Shown here: positions 26,514 to 33,311 of the stretch, in pieces | Numbering within the stretch: the stretch's first letter is position 1 | Layout of the letters: every line of letters starts with the position of its first letter | Origin: Actinomycetota bacterium | GTDB taxonomy: Bacteria; Actinomycetota; Acidimicrobiia; Acidimicrobiales; CADCSY01 | NCBI GenBank assembly: GCA_019348495.1 | Contig: JAHWJI010000018.1 | Coordinates: 1-33,311 of the forward strand | DNA: 33,311 nucleotides | Reading direction: 5' to 3' | Made by a program: the position numbers and the translations under genes | Notes under the pieces: model-generated | The model's input: the letters and a program-made list of their open reading frames with translations, nothing else | Told to the model about the DNA's origin: nothing | Databases searched by the model: none

Positions 26514-26788
26514 ATTGCCTCCGGGTGCCAGAGGGCGCAAGGCCGAGTGCCCGCAGTCTTCCAGACCCCAGCCCCCCCATCACCCCCACGCCACCGAGGC
26601 CGGCACCAAGGGCTCGCCGGCGTGGGGCGCTCGAGGCAGCGCACGATCTTCCGTGCGACCTTTCCCTCGGCGGGCGGCGGGTGGCGTAGGCCCGGGTAGC
26701 CGGGTCGTGGTCCATCCGCAGCACGATCGTCTCCTCCACGCCGTCCGGAGCGGCTTGTTCATCATGGCTGTCGCACCCCGGCGCGAGC
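26514..26788. other. 275-bp intergenic region between divergent genes
   Basis: The gap separates the metallopeptidase (minus) and the DUF2786 gene (plus). It holds the metallopeptidase ribosome site (GGAGG near 26518-26522 on the minus strand) and a decayed IS110-like transposase scrap. No intact small gene or obvious RNA was recognised. No inverted ends were found around the scrap. Confidence 0.6.
26613..26737 (-). pseudogene. IS110-family transposase C-terminal remnant
   Basis: Reading the minus strand, the frame gives EETIVLRMDHDPATRAYATRR. After a loss of one base it continues AEGKVARKIVRCLER. This matches the conserved end of IS110/IS116/IS902-type transposases, which typically reads like TIVLxRMxxDPxTRAYVxRR(T)AEGKxxREIxRCLKRY. 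Only about 40 residues remain, with a frameshift and no start, so it is a fossil. Identification is from memory of the family pattern. IS110 elements leave few terminal marks, so the absence of inverted repeats is not informative. Confidence 0.55.
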
Positions 26789-28079
26789 ATGGCCCCCGTG
26801 AGCGAGGGCAACCGGGAGCGACGGCGGGTCAGGCAGCGACAGGGGGCCACGAACGGGTCGCGCCGCCCGGCCGGCGGCGGCGGCGGCGGTGAGGCCGAGG
26901 CCACTGCGCAGGTGCTCGAGGTCCTCCTCGATCGGGTGATCGAGGAGGTGTGGCGAAAAGGGTGGCAGCCGGCCGACGTCGAGCGCGTGGTGCGTCGCCA
27001 GCTCGGGGCCGAGCACGCCGCCACCGCGGTGGAGGCCATCGCTCACCAGCATCGACGCTACGCGGCGGTCACCGTCTCCCCGTCGTGGCGGGCGCAGCTG
27101 CGGACCATCGGTGCCGATCCGTGGGGGAACGGCGCCGAGAAGCCGGCGAGGCCGCCGGGCTTCGCCGACGCCACGCCCACCTTCGCCGACGCCGCGCCCA
27201 CCGCCGCCCAGGAAGCCAAAGGCACCGGCTCGGGGTCAGCCGGGCTCCGGCGTCGAGGGGAGGTGCTCTCGGCGCTGCTGGTGTTGCCCGCCCTGCCCCG
27301 GTTGGGCCCCCTCCCGGGCGAGGCCGGGGCCGGCGGACCCGGCCCCCGGGGTGGTGGCGGCGCGGGCGAGGTCGACGGTCGGGTGCTGGAGCGGGTGCGG
27401 GCGTTGCTGGCCAAGGCCGAGTCGAGCACCTTCGTCGAGGAGGCCGAGGCCTTCACGGCCAAGGCTCAAGAGCTGATGGCCCACCATGCCCTCGACCGGG
27501 CCATGGTCGAGGGCGCCGGCGGCCGGTGCGCAGGACCGGGAGGGCGTCGGATCGCCACCGACGACCCCTACGCCCAGGCCAAGTCCCTCCTGCTCGACGT
27601 GGTGGCCACCGCCAACCGGTGCCGGACGGTCTGGTGCGCTTCGCTCGGGTTCTCCACCGTCTTCGGCCACGAGGGCGACCTGGACGGCGTCGAGCTGCTC
27701 TACACCTCGCTGCTGGTCCAGGCCACCCGGGCCGTCGCCCGCGCCGGTCCCCAGGTCGACCGATGGGGCCGATCCTCGACCCGCTCGTTCCGCGCGTCGT
27801 TCTACGTGGCCTACGCCACCCGCATCGGCGAGCGCCTCCGGCGGTGCACGGCGGCCGCTGAGGCCGCTGGCGCCCACGCGCACGGCCCTGCCCTGGTGCC
27901 CGTCCTGGTGGCCCGTGACCAGGCCGTCGACGACGTCCTCGCCGAGGACCTTCCCCACCACCAGGAAGTGCTCGGTCTCGGTCAGCAACGGCGCCGGCTG
28001 GATGGCCGGCACGACCGCTGCCGATCAGGCCCGCCTCAACCCCTCCCCGGCGCTGGATCGTCGTCGGGGCTCAGCCTGA
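26789..28079 (+). CDS. DUF2786 protein with an apparent frameshift near the 3' end
   Basis: The N-terminal helical region (LEVLLDRVIEEVWRKGWQPADVERVVRRQL) is followed by an Ala/Pro/Gly linker and the DUF2786 helix pair (LERVRALLAKAESSTFVEEAEAFTAKAQELM). A conserved C-terminal domain follows (DDPYAQAKSLLLDVV onward). After LPVLVARDQAVDDVLAED-type sequence the frame turns to non-conserved residues and stays open to 28132. The +1 frame instead encodes TTRKCSVSVSNGAGWMAG and ends at 28079, which is the expected family C-terminus. The switch point is at CTT-CCC-C (27950-27956). This is either a one-base insertion, a sequencing error or +1 frameshifting. Function unknown. GTG 26798 is an alternative start. 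Confidence 0.7.
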
Positions 28080-28463
28080 GTAGGCGACGGCTTCGATCTC
28101 CACCAGCATCTCGGGATCGATCAGCCCGCTGACCTCGACCAGGGCCGTCACCGGGCGAACGTCGCCGAAGGCCTCCCGGTGGGCCCGGCCCACCTCCTCC
28201 CAGCGGGAGATGTCGGTGACCGAGAGCCGGGTCTGCACCACGTCGGCCAACCCGGCGCCGGCCAGGGCGAGGGCGGCCGCGATGTTGGCGAGGGCCTGCG
28301 TCGCCTGGGCGTAGGCATCACCCGGCGCCACCACCTTGCCCTCGACGGTGCCGGTGGTGCCGGCCACGAACACCCAGGGGCCCGCCCGCACGGTCCGGCT
28401 GTAGCCCACGACCGCCTCCCACGGCGTCCCCGTCGCGTAGCGGCGAACCTGGCCTCGGACCAT
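28071..28463 (-). CDS. RidA family protein
   Basis: This is a RidA/YjgF/YER057c-type protein of 130 residues. Family landmarks are GTPWEAVVGYSRTVRAG, VFVAGTTG, QATQALANIAAAL, VVQTRLSVTDI and the end LVEIEAVAYSG. The arginine in VQTR fits the enamine/imine deaminase site that removes reactive 2-aminoacrylate. The RidA subgroup is uncertain. I prefer the ATG at 28463, which gives the family N-terminus; an in-frame ATG at 28532 adds 23 unconserved residues. It overlaps the DUF2786 3' end by 9 nt if that gene ends at 28079. It is divergent from the MFS gene. Confidence 0.88.
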   Translation of the reverse strand: MVRGQVRRYATGTPWEAVVGYSRTVRAGPWVFVAGTTGTVEGKVVAPGDAYAQATQALANIAAALALAGAGLADVVQTRLSVTDISRWEEVGRAHREAFGDVRPVTALVEVSGLIDPEMLVEIEAVAYSG

Positions 28464-28563
28464 CGCGCCAGTCTGTGCCTGTGGTGGCTGGCGGGCAACG
28501 GTCGAGGGAACATCCGCCGACGGTCCTGTCATGCTGCACCTCGATGAGCGGGCGACGTGAACA

Positions 28564-28591
28564 GAACGGCGTGAGCGGAACGGCGTGAGCG
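28564..28591. repeat. 14-bp perfect tandem duplication at the MFS start
   Basis: The unit GAACGGCGTGAGCG occurs at 28564-28577 and again at 28578-28591. Each copy carries a GTG. The first GTG (28571) opens only a five-codon frame (MSGTA, then TGA), and the second (28585) opens the transporter gene. Confidence 0.8.
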
Positions 28592-30084
28592 GGGCGGCGA
28601 CCGTGCGCTACGGGTCCACGGCCGGGCGTTGGGTCCTCGCCGCCACGGTGCTCGGCAGTGGCATGGCCTTTCTCGACGGGACCGTGGTCAACGTGGCCCT
28701 CCCCTCGATCGCCGAGGATCTCGACGCCGACCTGGCGGGCCTGCAGTGGACGCTCGACGCCTACCTGGTCACCCTGAGCGCCCTGTTGTTGCTGGGCGGG
28801 TCCCTGGGGGACCTCTACGGCCGGCGTCGGATCTTCGTGCTCGGCCTGATCAGCTTCACCGTGGCCTCGGTCCTGTGCGGGGCGGCCCCGAGCATCGAGC
28901 TCCTCGTCGCGGCCCGGGCCGTGCAGGGCGCCGGCGCCGCCCTGCTCGTGCCCGGCAGCCTGGCCATCATCTCGGCCAGCTTCCACCCCGACGACCGGGG
29001 CCGGGCCGTGGGGGCGTGGTCAGGCCTGGCCGGGGTGTCCACCGCCATCGGACCCTTCCTCGGCGGGTGGCTGGTCGACGCACTGTCCTGGCGCCTGATC
29101 TTCCTCATCAACGTGCCTCTTGCCGTCGTGGCCGTGCTCGTGGCCAGCCGCCACGTCCCCGAGTCGAGGGATCCGTCGTCGGCGCCGAGCCCGGACATCG
29201 GCGGGGCGGCGGCGGTGTCGCTCGGCCTGGCCGGGCTGGCCTACGCCCTCATCGAGGGGGCGGCGGCCATGACGGGCCGGGCTTGGGGGGCGGCCGCGCT
29301 CGGGGTCGCGGGCCTGGCCGTCTTCGTTGCCGTCGAGGCCCGCCGACGGGCGCCGATGCTTCCCCTCGAGATCTTCCGGTCGCGCCAGTTCACCGGGGCC
29401 AACCTCACCACGCTGGCCGTCTACACCGGACTGGGCGGGGCCACGTTCCTGCTGGTGCTGCAGCTCCAGTTGGTGATGGGCTACTCGGCGCTCGAGGCCG
29501 GGGCGTCGCTGCTGCCGGTCACGCTGTTGATGCTGGTGTTGTCGGCCCGGGCCGCGAACCTCGCCCAGCGCATCGGTCCCCGCCTGCCCATGACCGTGGG
29601 CCCGCTGGTGGTGGCGGCCGGCCTGGGGCTGTTCTCCCGGGTCGACGCCGGTAGCACCTACGCCACGTCCGTGCTCCCCGGCGCCGTGGTGTTCGGCCTG
29701 GGCCTGGCCCTGACCGTGGCCCCGCTCACGGCCACGGTGCTGGCCTCGGTCGACGAGCGCCACCTCGGCATCGGTTCGGGGGTGAACAACGCCGTGGCCC
29801 GGGTGGCCGGGCTGTTGGCGGTGGCCCTGCTCCCGGCCCTCGTGGGCCTCGACACCGAGTCGCCGGCCCGCTTCAGCGCCGGCTTCGAAGATGCCATGGG
29901 CATCGCCGCCGGCATCTGCGTGCTCGGAGCCGGCGTGGCTCTGGCCACCATCCGGACCGCCACGCCCGTCCCGCCCACCGCCCAGCCCGACGTCTTGCAG
30001 CCTTGTCACCACCCGTGGCGGGCGGGCCCACCCGCACCTTCGCCGGCCGCTGACCGGCGGGGCCGACCTACGGTGTCGCCATGA
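28585..30084 (+). CDS. MFS transporter, DHA2 (EmrB/QacA-like) family
   Basis: This protein of about 499 residues has 14 predicted hydrophobic spans. Motifs include FLDGTVVNVALPSIAEDL in the first span, GGSLGDLYGRRR (motif A), LLVPGSLAIISASF and GPFLGGWLVDALSWRLIFLINVP (motif C region). DHA2 proteins are proton-coupled drug or metabolite exporters; the substrate is unknown. The last 45 or so residues are a Pro/Arg-rich cytoplasmic tail. The stop overlaps the next start by 4 nt (ATGA). The GTG start lies in the second copy of a 14-bp duplication. Confidence 0.9.
   Translation: MSGAATVRYGSTAGRWVLAATVLGSGMAFLDGTVVNVALPSIAEDLDADLAGLQWTLDAYLVTLSALLLLGGSLGDLYGRRRIFVLGLISFTVASVLCGAAPSIELLVAARAVQGAGAALLVPGSLAIISASFHPDDRGRAVGAWSGLAGVSTAIGPFLGGWLVDALSWRLIFLINVPLAVVAVLVASRHVPESRDPSSAPSPDIGGAAAVSLGLAGLAYALIEGAAAMTGRAWGAAALGVAGLAVFVAVEARRRAPMLPLEIFRSRQFTGANLTTLAVYTGLGGATFLLVLQLQLVMGYSALEAGASLLPVTLLMLVLSARAANLAQRIGPRLPMTVGPLVVAAGLGLFSRVDAGSTYATSVLPGAVVFGLGLALTVAPLTATVLASVDERHLGIGSGVNNAVARVAGLLAVALLPALVGLDTESPARFSAGFEDAMGIAAGICVLGAGVALATIRTATPVPPTAQPDVLQPCHHPWRAGPPAPSPAADRRGRPTVSP
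30069..30074 (+). promoter_or_regulatory. -10-like TACGGT before the HugZ-like gene
   Basis: TACGGT ends 6 nt before the ATG at 30081 while lying inside the end of the MFS gene. The gene may therefore be made both by coupling to the MFS mRNA and from its own leaderless transcript. Confidence 0.4.
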
Positions 30085-30914
30085 CCCCGCGTCCCACCAC
30101 CCACCAGGTCCCCGCCAGCCTCACCGGCGGCGGCGTCGACGGGGGACCCGAGCTTGCCCCCGCCCCCGAGCCCAGCCACGCCGAGCGGTGCCGCACGCTG
30201 GTGGCCGGGAGCAATCGCGGGACGCTGTGCACCCTGGCCGTCGACCCGCCCGGGTACCCCTTCGGCTCGGTGGCCACCTACGCCCTTGGCGACGACGGTG
30301 CCCCACTGTTCTTCGTGAGCCTCATGGCCGAGCACACCCAGAACGCCGAGCGTGACGCCAGGGCCAGCCTGCTCGTGGCCGAGCCGGTGGCCGACGGATC
30401 CGACCCCCTGGCCGCAGGCCGGGTCACCCTGTTGGGCGACCTCGCCCGGGTGCCTGACGACGAGCGGCCGGCGGTACGGGACCGCTACCTCGCGGCCAAC
30501 CCCACGTCGGCCTACTACATCGACTTCGGCGACTTCGCCTTCTACCGCCTGGCCGTGCTCGCCGTGCGCTACGTGGGGGGCTACGGACGCATGAGCTGGG
30601 TCGAGGCCCCGGCCTACGCCGCCGCCGAGGCCGATCCGCTCGTCGGCTCCGCCGCCGGGATCGTCGCCCACATGAACGACGACCACGCCGAGGCGCTCGT
30701 GCTCCTGTGCCGGCACCACGCGGCCCGCCCCGACACCGTCGAGGCCACCATGTCGGCAGTCGACCGCTACGGCTTCGAGGTGGTCGCCACCAGCCCGGAG
30801 GGCCGGGCCGGCGTTCGCATCGGCTTCCCCGAACCGGTGGCCACGCCCGAGGAGGTACGGGCTGCGCTGGTCGGTATGGTTCGCCAGGCCAGAGCCGCGT
30901 CCGCCGCACCGTAG
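30081..30914 (+). CDS. HugZ-like heme/flavin-binding split-barrel protein with DUF2470
   Basis: This 277-residue protein has an N-terminal pyridoxamine-5'-phosphate-oxidase-like split barrel (about 30-170, beginning CRTLVAGSNRGTLCTLAVDPPGYPFGSVATYAL) and a C-terminal DUF2470 domain (about 185-270, VGSAAGIVAHMNDDHAEALVLLCRHH). This pairing is typical of the HugZ/heme-utilisation group. Some members degrade or carry heme; others bind flavin. The histidine of MNDDHAEAL is conserved in DUF2470. The first 30 residues are low complexity. It is coupled to the MFS gene by a 4-nt overlap. No heme-uptake genes are nearby, so a heme role is only suggested. Confidence 0.88.
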   Translation: MTPRPTTHQVPASLTGGGVDGGPELAPAPEPSHAERCRTLVAGSNRGTLCTLAVDPPGYPFGSVATYALGDDGAPLFFVSLMAEHTQNAERDARASLLVAEPVADGSDPLAAGRVTLLGDLARVPDDERPAVRDRYLAANPTSAYYIDFGDFAFYRLAVLAVRYVGGYGRMSWVEAPAYAAAEADPLVGSAAGIVAHMNDDHAEALVLLCRHHAARPDTVEATMSAVDRYGFEVVATSPEGRAGVRIGFPEPVATPEEVRAALVGMVRQARAASAAP

Positions 30915-30968
30915 CGCCCACGGCTCGCCCCAAGGCTTCCCACGCGTTCCACGACCTCAGGAGGACAC

Positions 30969-31394
30969 ATGCCCGCACGCCAGGCCGACGCCGAGTGGCA
31001 CGGATCGTTGAAGGAAGGCGAGGGCACGATGCGCCTGGGCCAGGGGGCGTACGAAGGCGCCTACTCGTTCCGGTCCCGCTTCGAAGAGGGGACGGGCACC
31101 AACCCCGAGGAGCTGATCGCCGCCGCCCACGCCGGTTGCTTCTCCATGTTCCTCTCCGACCTGCTGGCCGAGGCCGGCCACGAGGCCGAGCGGGTCCACA
31201 CCACCGCCGAGGTCCACCTGGGCCAGGTCGACGGCGCACCCGCCATCACCGGCATCGACCTGCGCACCGAGGGGACCGTCCCTGGCCTGGACCAGGCCGC
31301 CTTCGTCGAGCACGCCGAGGCGGCCAAAGCCGGCTGCCCGGTGTCCAAGGCCCTGGCCGCCGTCGACATCACCCTGGAGGCGCGGCTCGCCTGA
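30969..31394 (+). CDS. OsmC family peroxiredoxin
   Basis: This 141-residue OsmC/Ohr-superfamily protein is a thiol-dependent hydroperoxide reductase of the cytoplasm. The two catalytic cysteines are Cys57 in AAHAGCFSMFLS and Cys123 in KAGCPVSKAL. GTNPEELIAAAHAGC is the OsmC-type signature. The ATG at 30969 has a strong AGGAGGA 5-8 nt upstream, in contrast to the leaderless-looking neighbours. No OhrR-type regulator is adjacent, which favours OsmC over Ohr. Confidence 0.93.
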   Translation: MPARQADAEWHGSLKEGEGTMRLGQGAYEGAYSFRSRFEEGTGTNPEELIAAAHAGCFSMFLSDLLAEAGHEAERVHTTAEVHLGQVDGAPAITGIDLRTEGTVPGLDQAAFVEHAEAAKAGCPVSKALAAVDITLEARLA

Positions 31395-31414
31395 CGTCAC
31401 CGCGGGTGTTGTTG

Positions 31415-31438
31415 CGTCCCCTCGAGCGGGGGGGGACG
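31415..31438. terminator. Hairpin between convergent osmC and epimerase genes
   Basis: CGTCCCC (31415-31421) pairs with GGGGACG (31432-31438) around a 10-nt loop in the 62-bp gap between convergent stops. There is no T-run, as is usual for GC-rich actinobacterial terminators. It could serve both strands. Confidence 0.45.
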
Positions 31439-31456
31439 ACGCCGAGGTGGTCAGCC

Positions 31457-32359
31457 TCAGATCGGCTGGCCCAGCATGGCTCTGAGCGCGGCCTCGAGGT
31501 CGGGGTGGCCGAAGGTGTAGCCGGCGTCGGTGAGCACGGCGGGCCTGACCCTGATGCTGTCGTAGAGCAGGCTCTGGGCCAGCTCCGGTCCGAGGAGCAG
31601 GCCGGGGCCGAACCGGGGCACGGGCACCATCGCCGGGCGCCCCAGCACCCGGCCCAGCGTGCGGGCGAGCTCGAGGTTGCGCACCGGCTCGGGCCCGGTG
31701 AGGTTGACGGCCCCCTCCACGCCGGACGACAAGAGGTGGAGGATCGCGCCGACCTCGTCGGCCAGGGAGATCCACGACCACCACTGGTCACCTCGGCCGA
31801 AGGGCCCACCCAGGCCCAGGCGGAACAGTGGCAGCATCCGTTGCAGGGCGCCACCGCCAGGATCGAGCACGATGCCGGTGCGCAGCCAGGCCGTGCGCAC
31901 GCCGGCGTCCACGGCCGGTCGGGCTGCGGCCTCCCACTCGACGCACACGCCGGCCAGGAAGTCACCGCCGGGAGGATCGGCCTCGGTCACCTCCTCGTCG
32001 CCCCGGTGGGCGTAGTAGCCGATGGCCGACCCGCTGAGGAGCACCTCGGGCCGGGGGTCGAGGCTGGCCACGGTCTCGGCGATCAGCCTGGTTCCCTTCG
32101 TCCGGCTCTGGCGGATGCGGCGCTTCTGCTCGTCGGTCCAGCGATGCGAGGCGATGCCCTCGCCGGCCAGGTGGACCACCGCGTCGACCCCCGCCAGCCC
32201 GGCGGTGTCGATGGTGGCGGCCTCTGGGTCCCAGCGCACCTCGTCGGCGTTCGCCGGCGGGCGACGGACGACCCGGCGTACGTGGTGGCCATCGTTCAAC
32301 AGGGCGGCCACCACGGCGCTGCCGATGAAGCCGCTGGCGCCGGTGACGGCCACGTCCAT
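31457..32359 (-). CDS. TIGR01777 family epimerase (YfcH-like, SDR39U1 type)
   Basis: This 300-residue extended SDR has N-terminal TGASGFIG (6-13), then VVHLAGEGIASHRWTDEQKRRI, LLSGSAIGYYAHRGDEEVTE and a C-terminal DUF1731-like end (RPAVLTDAGYTFGHPDLEAAL). This combination defines the TIGR01777 family. Substrate is unknown. In YfcH-type proteins the epimerase label is by homology only. The ATG at 32359 has TAGCCT 6 nt upstream on its strand. It is divergent from argS. Confidence 0.93.
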   Translation of the reverse strand: MDVAVTGASGFIGSAVVAALLNDGHHVRRVVRRPPANADEVRWDPEAATIDTAGLAGVDAVVHLAGEGIASHRWTDEQKRRIRQSRTKGTRLIAETVASLDPRPEVLLSGSAIGYYAHRGDEEVTEADPPGGDFLAGVCVEWEAAARPAVDAGVRTAWLRTGIVLDPGGGALQRMLPLFRLGLGGPFGRGDQWWSWISLADEVGAILHLLSSGVEGAVNLTGPEPVRNLELARTLGRVLGRPAMVPVPRFGPGLLLGPELAQSLLYDSIRVRPAVLTDAGYTFGHPDLEAALRAMLGQPI

Positions 32360-32365
32360 GGGCCG

Positions 32366-32371
32366 AGGCTA
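32366..32371 (-). promoter_or_regulatory. -10-like TAGCCT before the epimerase gene
   Basis: On the minus strand TAGCCT ends 6 nt before the ATG at 32359, so the leaderless pattern is also seen on this strand. Confidence 0.4.
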
Positions 32372-32471
32372 CGGGGTGGGCGCCCCGGGCCCGGACTGGT
32401 GGCGCCACCCGGTCGCCATGCCCGGGCTTGGCGTCACCAGAACCGGTTCGATGGGCCGCTGGGTGGGACCG

Positions 32472-32477
32472 TAGGGT
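32472..32477 (+). promoter_or_regulatory. -10-like TAGGGT before argS
   Basis: TAGGGT ends 9 nt before the argS ATG, with no clear Shine-Dalgarno. Confidence 0.4.
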
Positions 32478-32486
32478 GAGCCGACC

Positions 32487-33311
32487 ATGGCCGTGACCCC
32501 CCTGACGTTGCTGCACGCCAGGGTGACCCAGGCCGTGGGCGACGCCTTCGGCCCGGTCGTGGCCCCGCCCGAGGTGCTGGTGCAGCCCACGCGGGACCCC
32601 CGCCACGGTGACTACACCTGCCCGGCCGCCATGTCCCTGGCCCGGGCCCTGGGCCGCCCGCCCCACGAGCTGGCCGTGCGCCTGGCCGCCACGCTCGACG
32701 TGAGCGACGTGTGCGAGGCGCCCGAGGTGGTGCGTCCCGGCTTCGTCAACCTGCGCCTCCGCGACGCCTGGCTGGCGGCTCGGATCGACACCTTGGTGGG
32801 CGACGAGCGGCTGGGGCTGGCGCCTGTGCCCGTGCCGGCGCACCTGGTGATCGACTACTCCGGCCCCAACGTGGCCAAGGAGATGCACGTCGGGCACCTT
32901 CGCTCCACCATCATCGGGGACTGCCTGGCCAACGTGGGCCAGTACCGGGGCGATGTCGTGGAGCGGGTCAGTCACGTGGGCGACTGGGGCACGCAGTTCG
33001 GCATGCTCATCGCCCACCTGGACGAGGTGGCGCCCGGCGCCGGGGCCGGCGAGCCCGTCGACATCGCCGATGTGGCCGGCTTCTACCGCCAGGCCAGCGC
33101 CCGCTTCGGCGCCGACCCCGCCTTCGCCGAGGCGGCCCGCCGCCGGGTGGTCGACCTGCAGTCCGGCGAGCCTCGGGCGGCGGCCGCCTGGCGCTCGCTC
33201 GTGGAGCTCTCCACCACCGAGAACCGGGCGGTCTACGACCTGCTCGGCGTGGGTGGCCTCGTCGAGCGGGGCGAGTCGACCTACCAGCCCCTGCTGGCCG
33301 ACGTGGTGGCC
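32487..33311 (+). CDS. argS: Arginyl-tRNA synthetase, 5' part
   Basis: The first 275 codons are present; the frame is open to the window edge. The N-terminal additional domain (about 1-115, including HGDYTCPAAMSLARALGRPP) recognises the tRNA D-loop. The class I catalytic domain follows with DYSGPNVAKEMHVGHLRSTI, where HVGH (134-137) is the HIGH motif, and HVGDWGTQFGMLI. It charges tRNA-Arg. Full proteins are about 550-590 residues, so half or more lies beyond the window. ATG 32487 matches the family N-terminus. Confidence 0.95.
   Translation, partial: MAVTPLTLLHARVTQAVGDAFGPVVAPPEVLVQPTRDPRHGDYTCPAAMSLARALGRPPHELAVRLAATLDVSDVCEAPEVVRPGFVNLRLRDAWLAARIDTLVGDERLGLAPVPVPAHLVIDYSGPNVAKEMHVGHLRSTIIGDCLANVGQYRGDVVERVSHVGDWGTQFGMLIAHLDEVAPGAGAGEPVDIADVAGFYRQASARFGADPAFAEAARRRVVDLQSGEPRAAAAWRSLVELSTTENRAVYDLLGVGGLVERGESTYQPLLADVVA

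Noticed and set aside
24994-27039. Very long minus-strand open frame (about 681 codons) across DUF72, the metallopeptidase and the gap
   Set aside because: It is an out-of-frame shadow of two well-supported genes. The composition is Arg/Pro/Gly/Ala-rich without motifs, apart from the short IS110-like part, which is reported separately.
28132-28132. DUF2786 stop at 28132
   Set aside because: The uninterrupted frame does extend to 28132, but the family C-terminus is in the +1 frame ending at 28079, so the extra residues are probably not native.

Overview
The window is very GC-rich, roughly 70% or more by eye. It is gene-dense, with 30 protein genes I can support, one tRNA, one decayed transposase scrap and very short intergenic gaps. 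GTG starts are frequent. The gene complement (SigA/HrdB-type primary sigma factor, LtbR/NdgR-type IclR regulator divergent from leuCD, pyruvate phosphate dikinase beside glyS, DnaG directly upstream of SigA, PGPGW and YtxH envelope proteins) points to a high-GC actinobacterium. The overall flavour suggests Acidimicrobiia, but that class-level guess is inference. It is ordinary chromosome. I see no phage, plasmid, CRISPR array, defence island or biosynthetic cluster.

Layout. 1-5.0 kb: a membrane LysM protein, then the housekeeping run HIT hydrolase - PhoH ATPase - YbeY RNase - CNNM/CorC-like CBS protein - Era GTPase, mostly with overlapping or nearly touching ends. This group is tied to RNA and ribosome maturation. 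5.1-7.3 kb: an anchored exported Asp-box (BNR) protein, convergent with a divergent PlsY-like membrane acyltransferase. 7.4-9.7 kb: UppS (cell-wall lipid carrier) and RecO (recombination), then a convergent lipoprotein that overlaps recO. 9.76-17.9 kb: GlyS, PPDK, TerC, DnaG and SigA. The dnaG-sigA overlap is a relic of the macromolecular-synthesis operon. 17.9-20.4 kb: small envelope genes, namely a YtxH-like protein with hendecad repeats, a LolA/LprG-like lipoprotein, a PGPGW membrane protein and a J-domain protein with one membrane span and a cysteine-rich outer module. 20.5-23.4 kb: an acetoacetate-decarboxylase-like protein whose stop codon lies inside a tRNA-Val(CAC) gene, then leuDC on the minus strand. 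23.4-24.9 kb: LtbR-like regulator and an SDR oxidoreductase. 24.9-28.5 kb: a DUF72 protein and a zinc metallopeptidase on the minus strand, a 275-bp gap holding a fragment of an IS110-like transposase, a frameshifted DUF2786 gene, and RidA. 28.6-33.3 kb: an MFS exporter overlapping a HugZ-like heme/flavin protein, OsmC, a TIGR01777 epimerase, and the 5' part of argS running off the end.

The most striking genome-wide signal is regulatory. At least a dozen genes on both strands carry a TANNNT -10-like hexamer ending only 6-10 nt before the start codon, usually without a Shine-Dalgarno sequence. This predicts that many of these genes are transcribed as leaderless mRNAs. A few genes instead have a clear GGAGG (the 9685 lipoprotein, the metallopeptidase, OsmC). 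I did not find a convincing new multi-gene system. The best leads are the CDS/tRNA overlap, the CCC-C frameshift in the DUF2786 gene, the degenerate PlsY-like protein and a repeated GTGTAAYTAC palindrome-like site.
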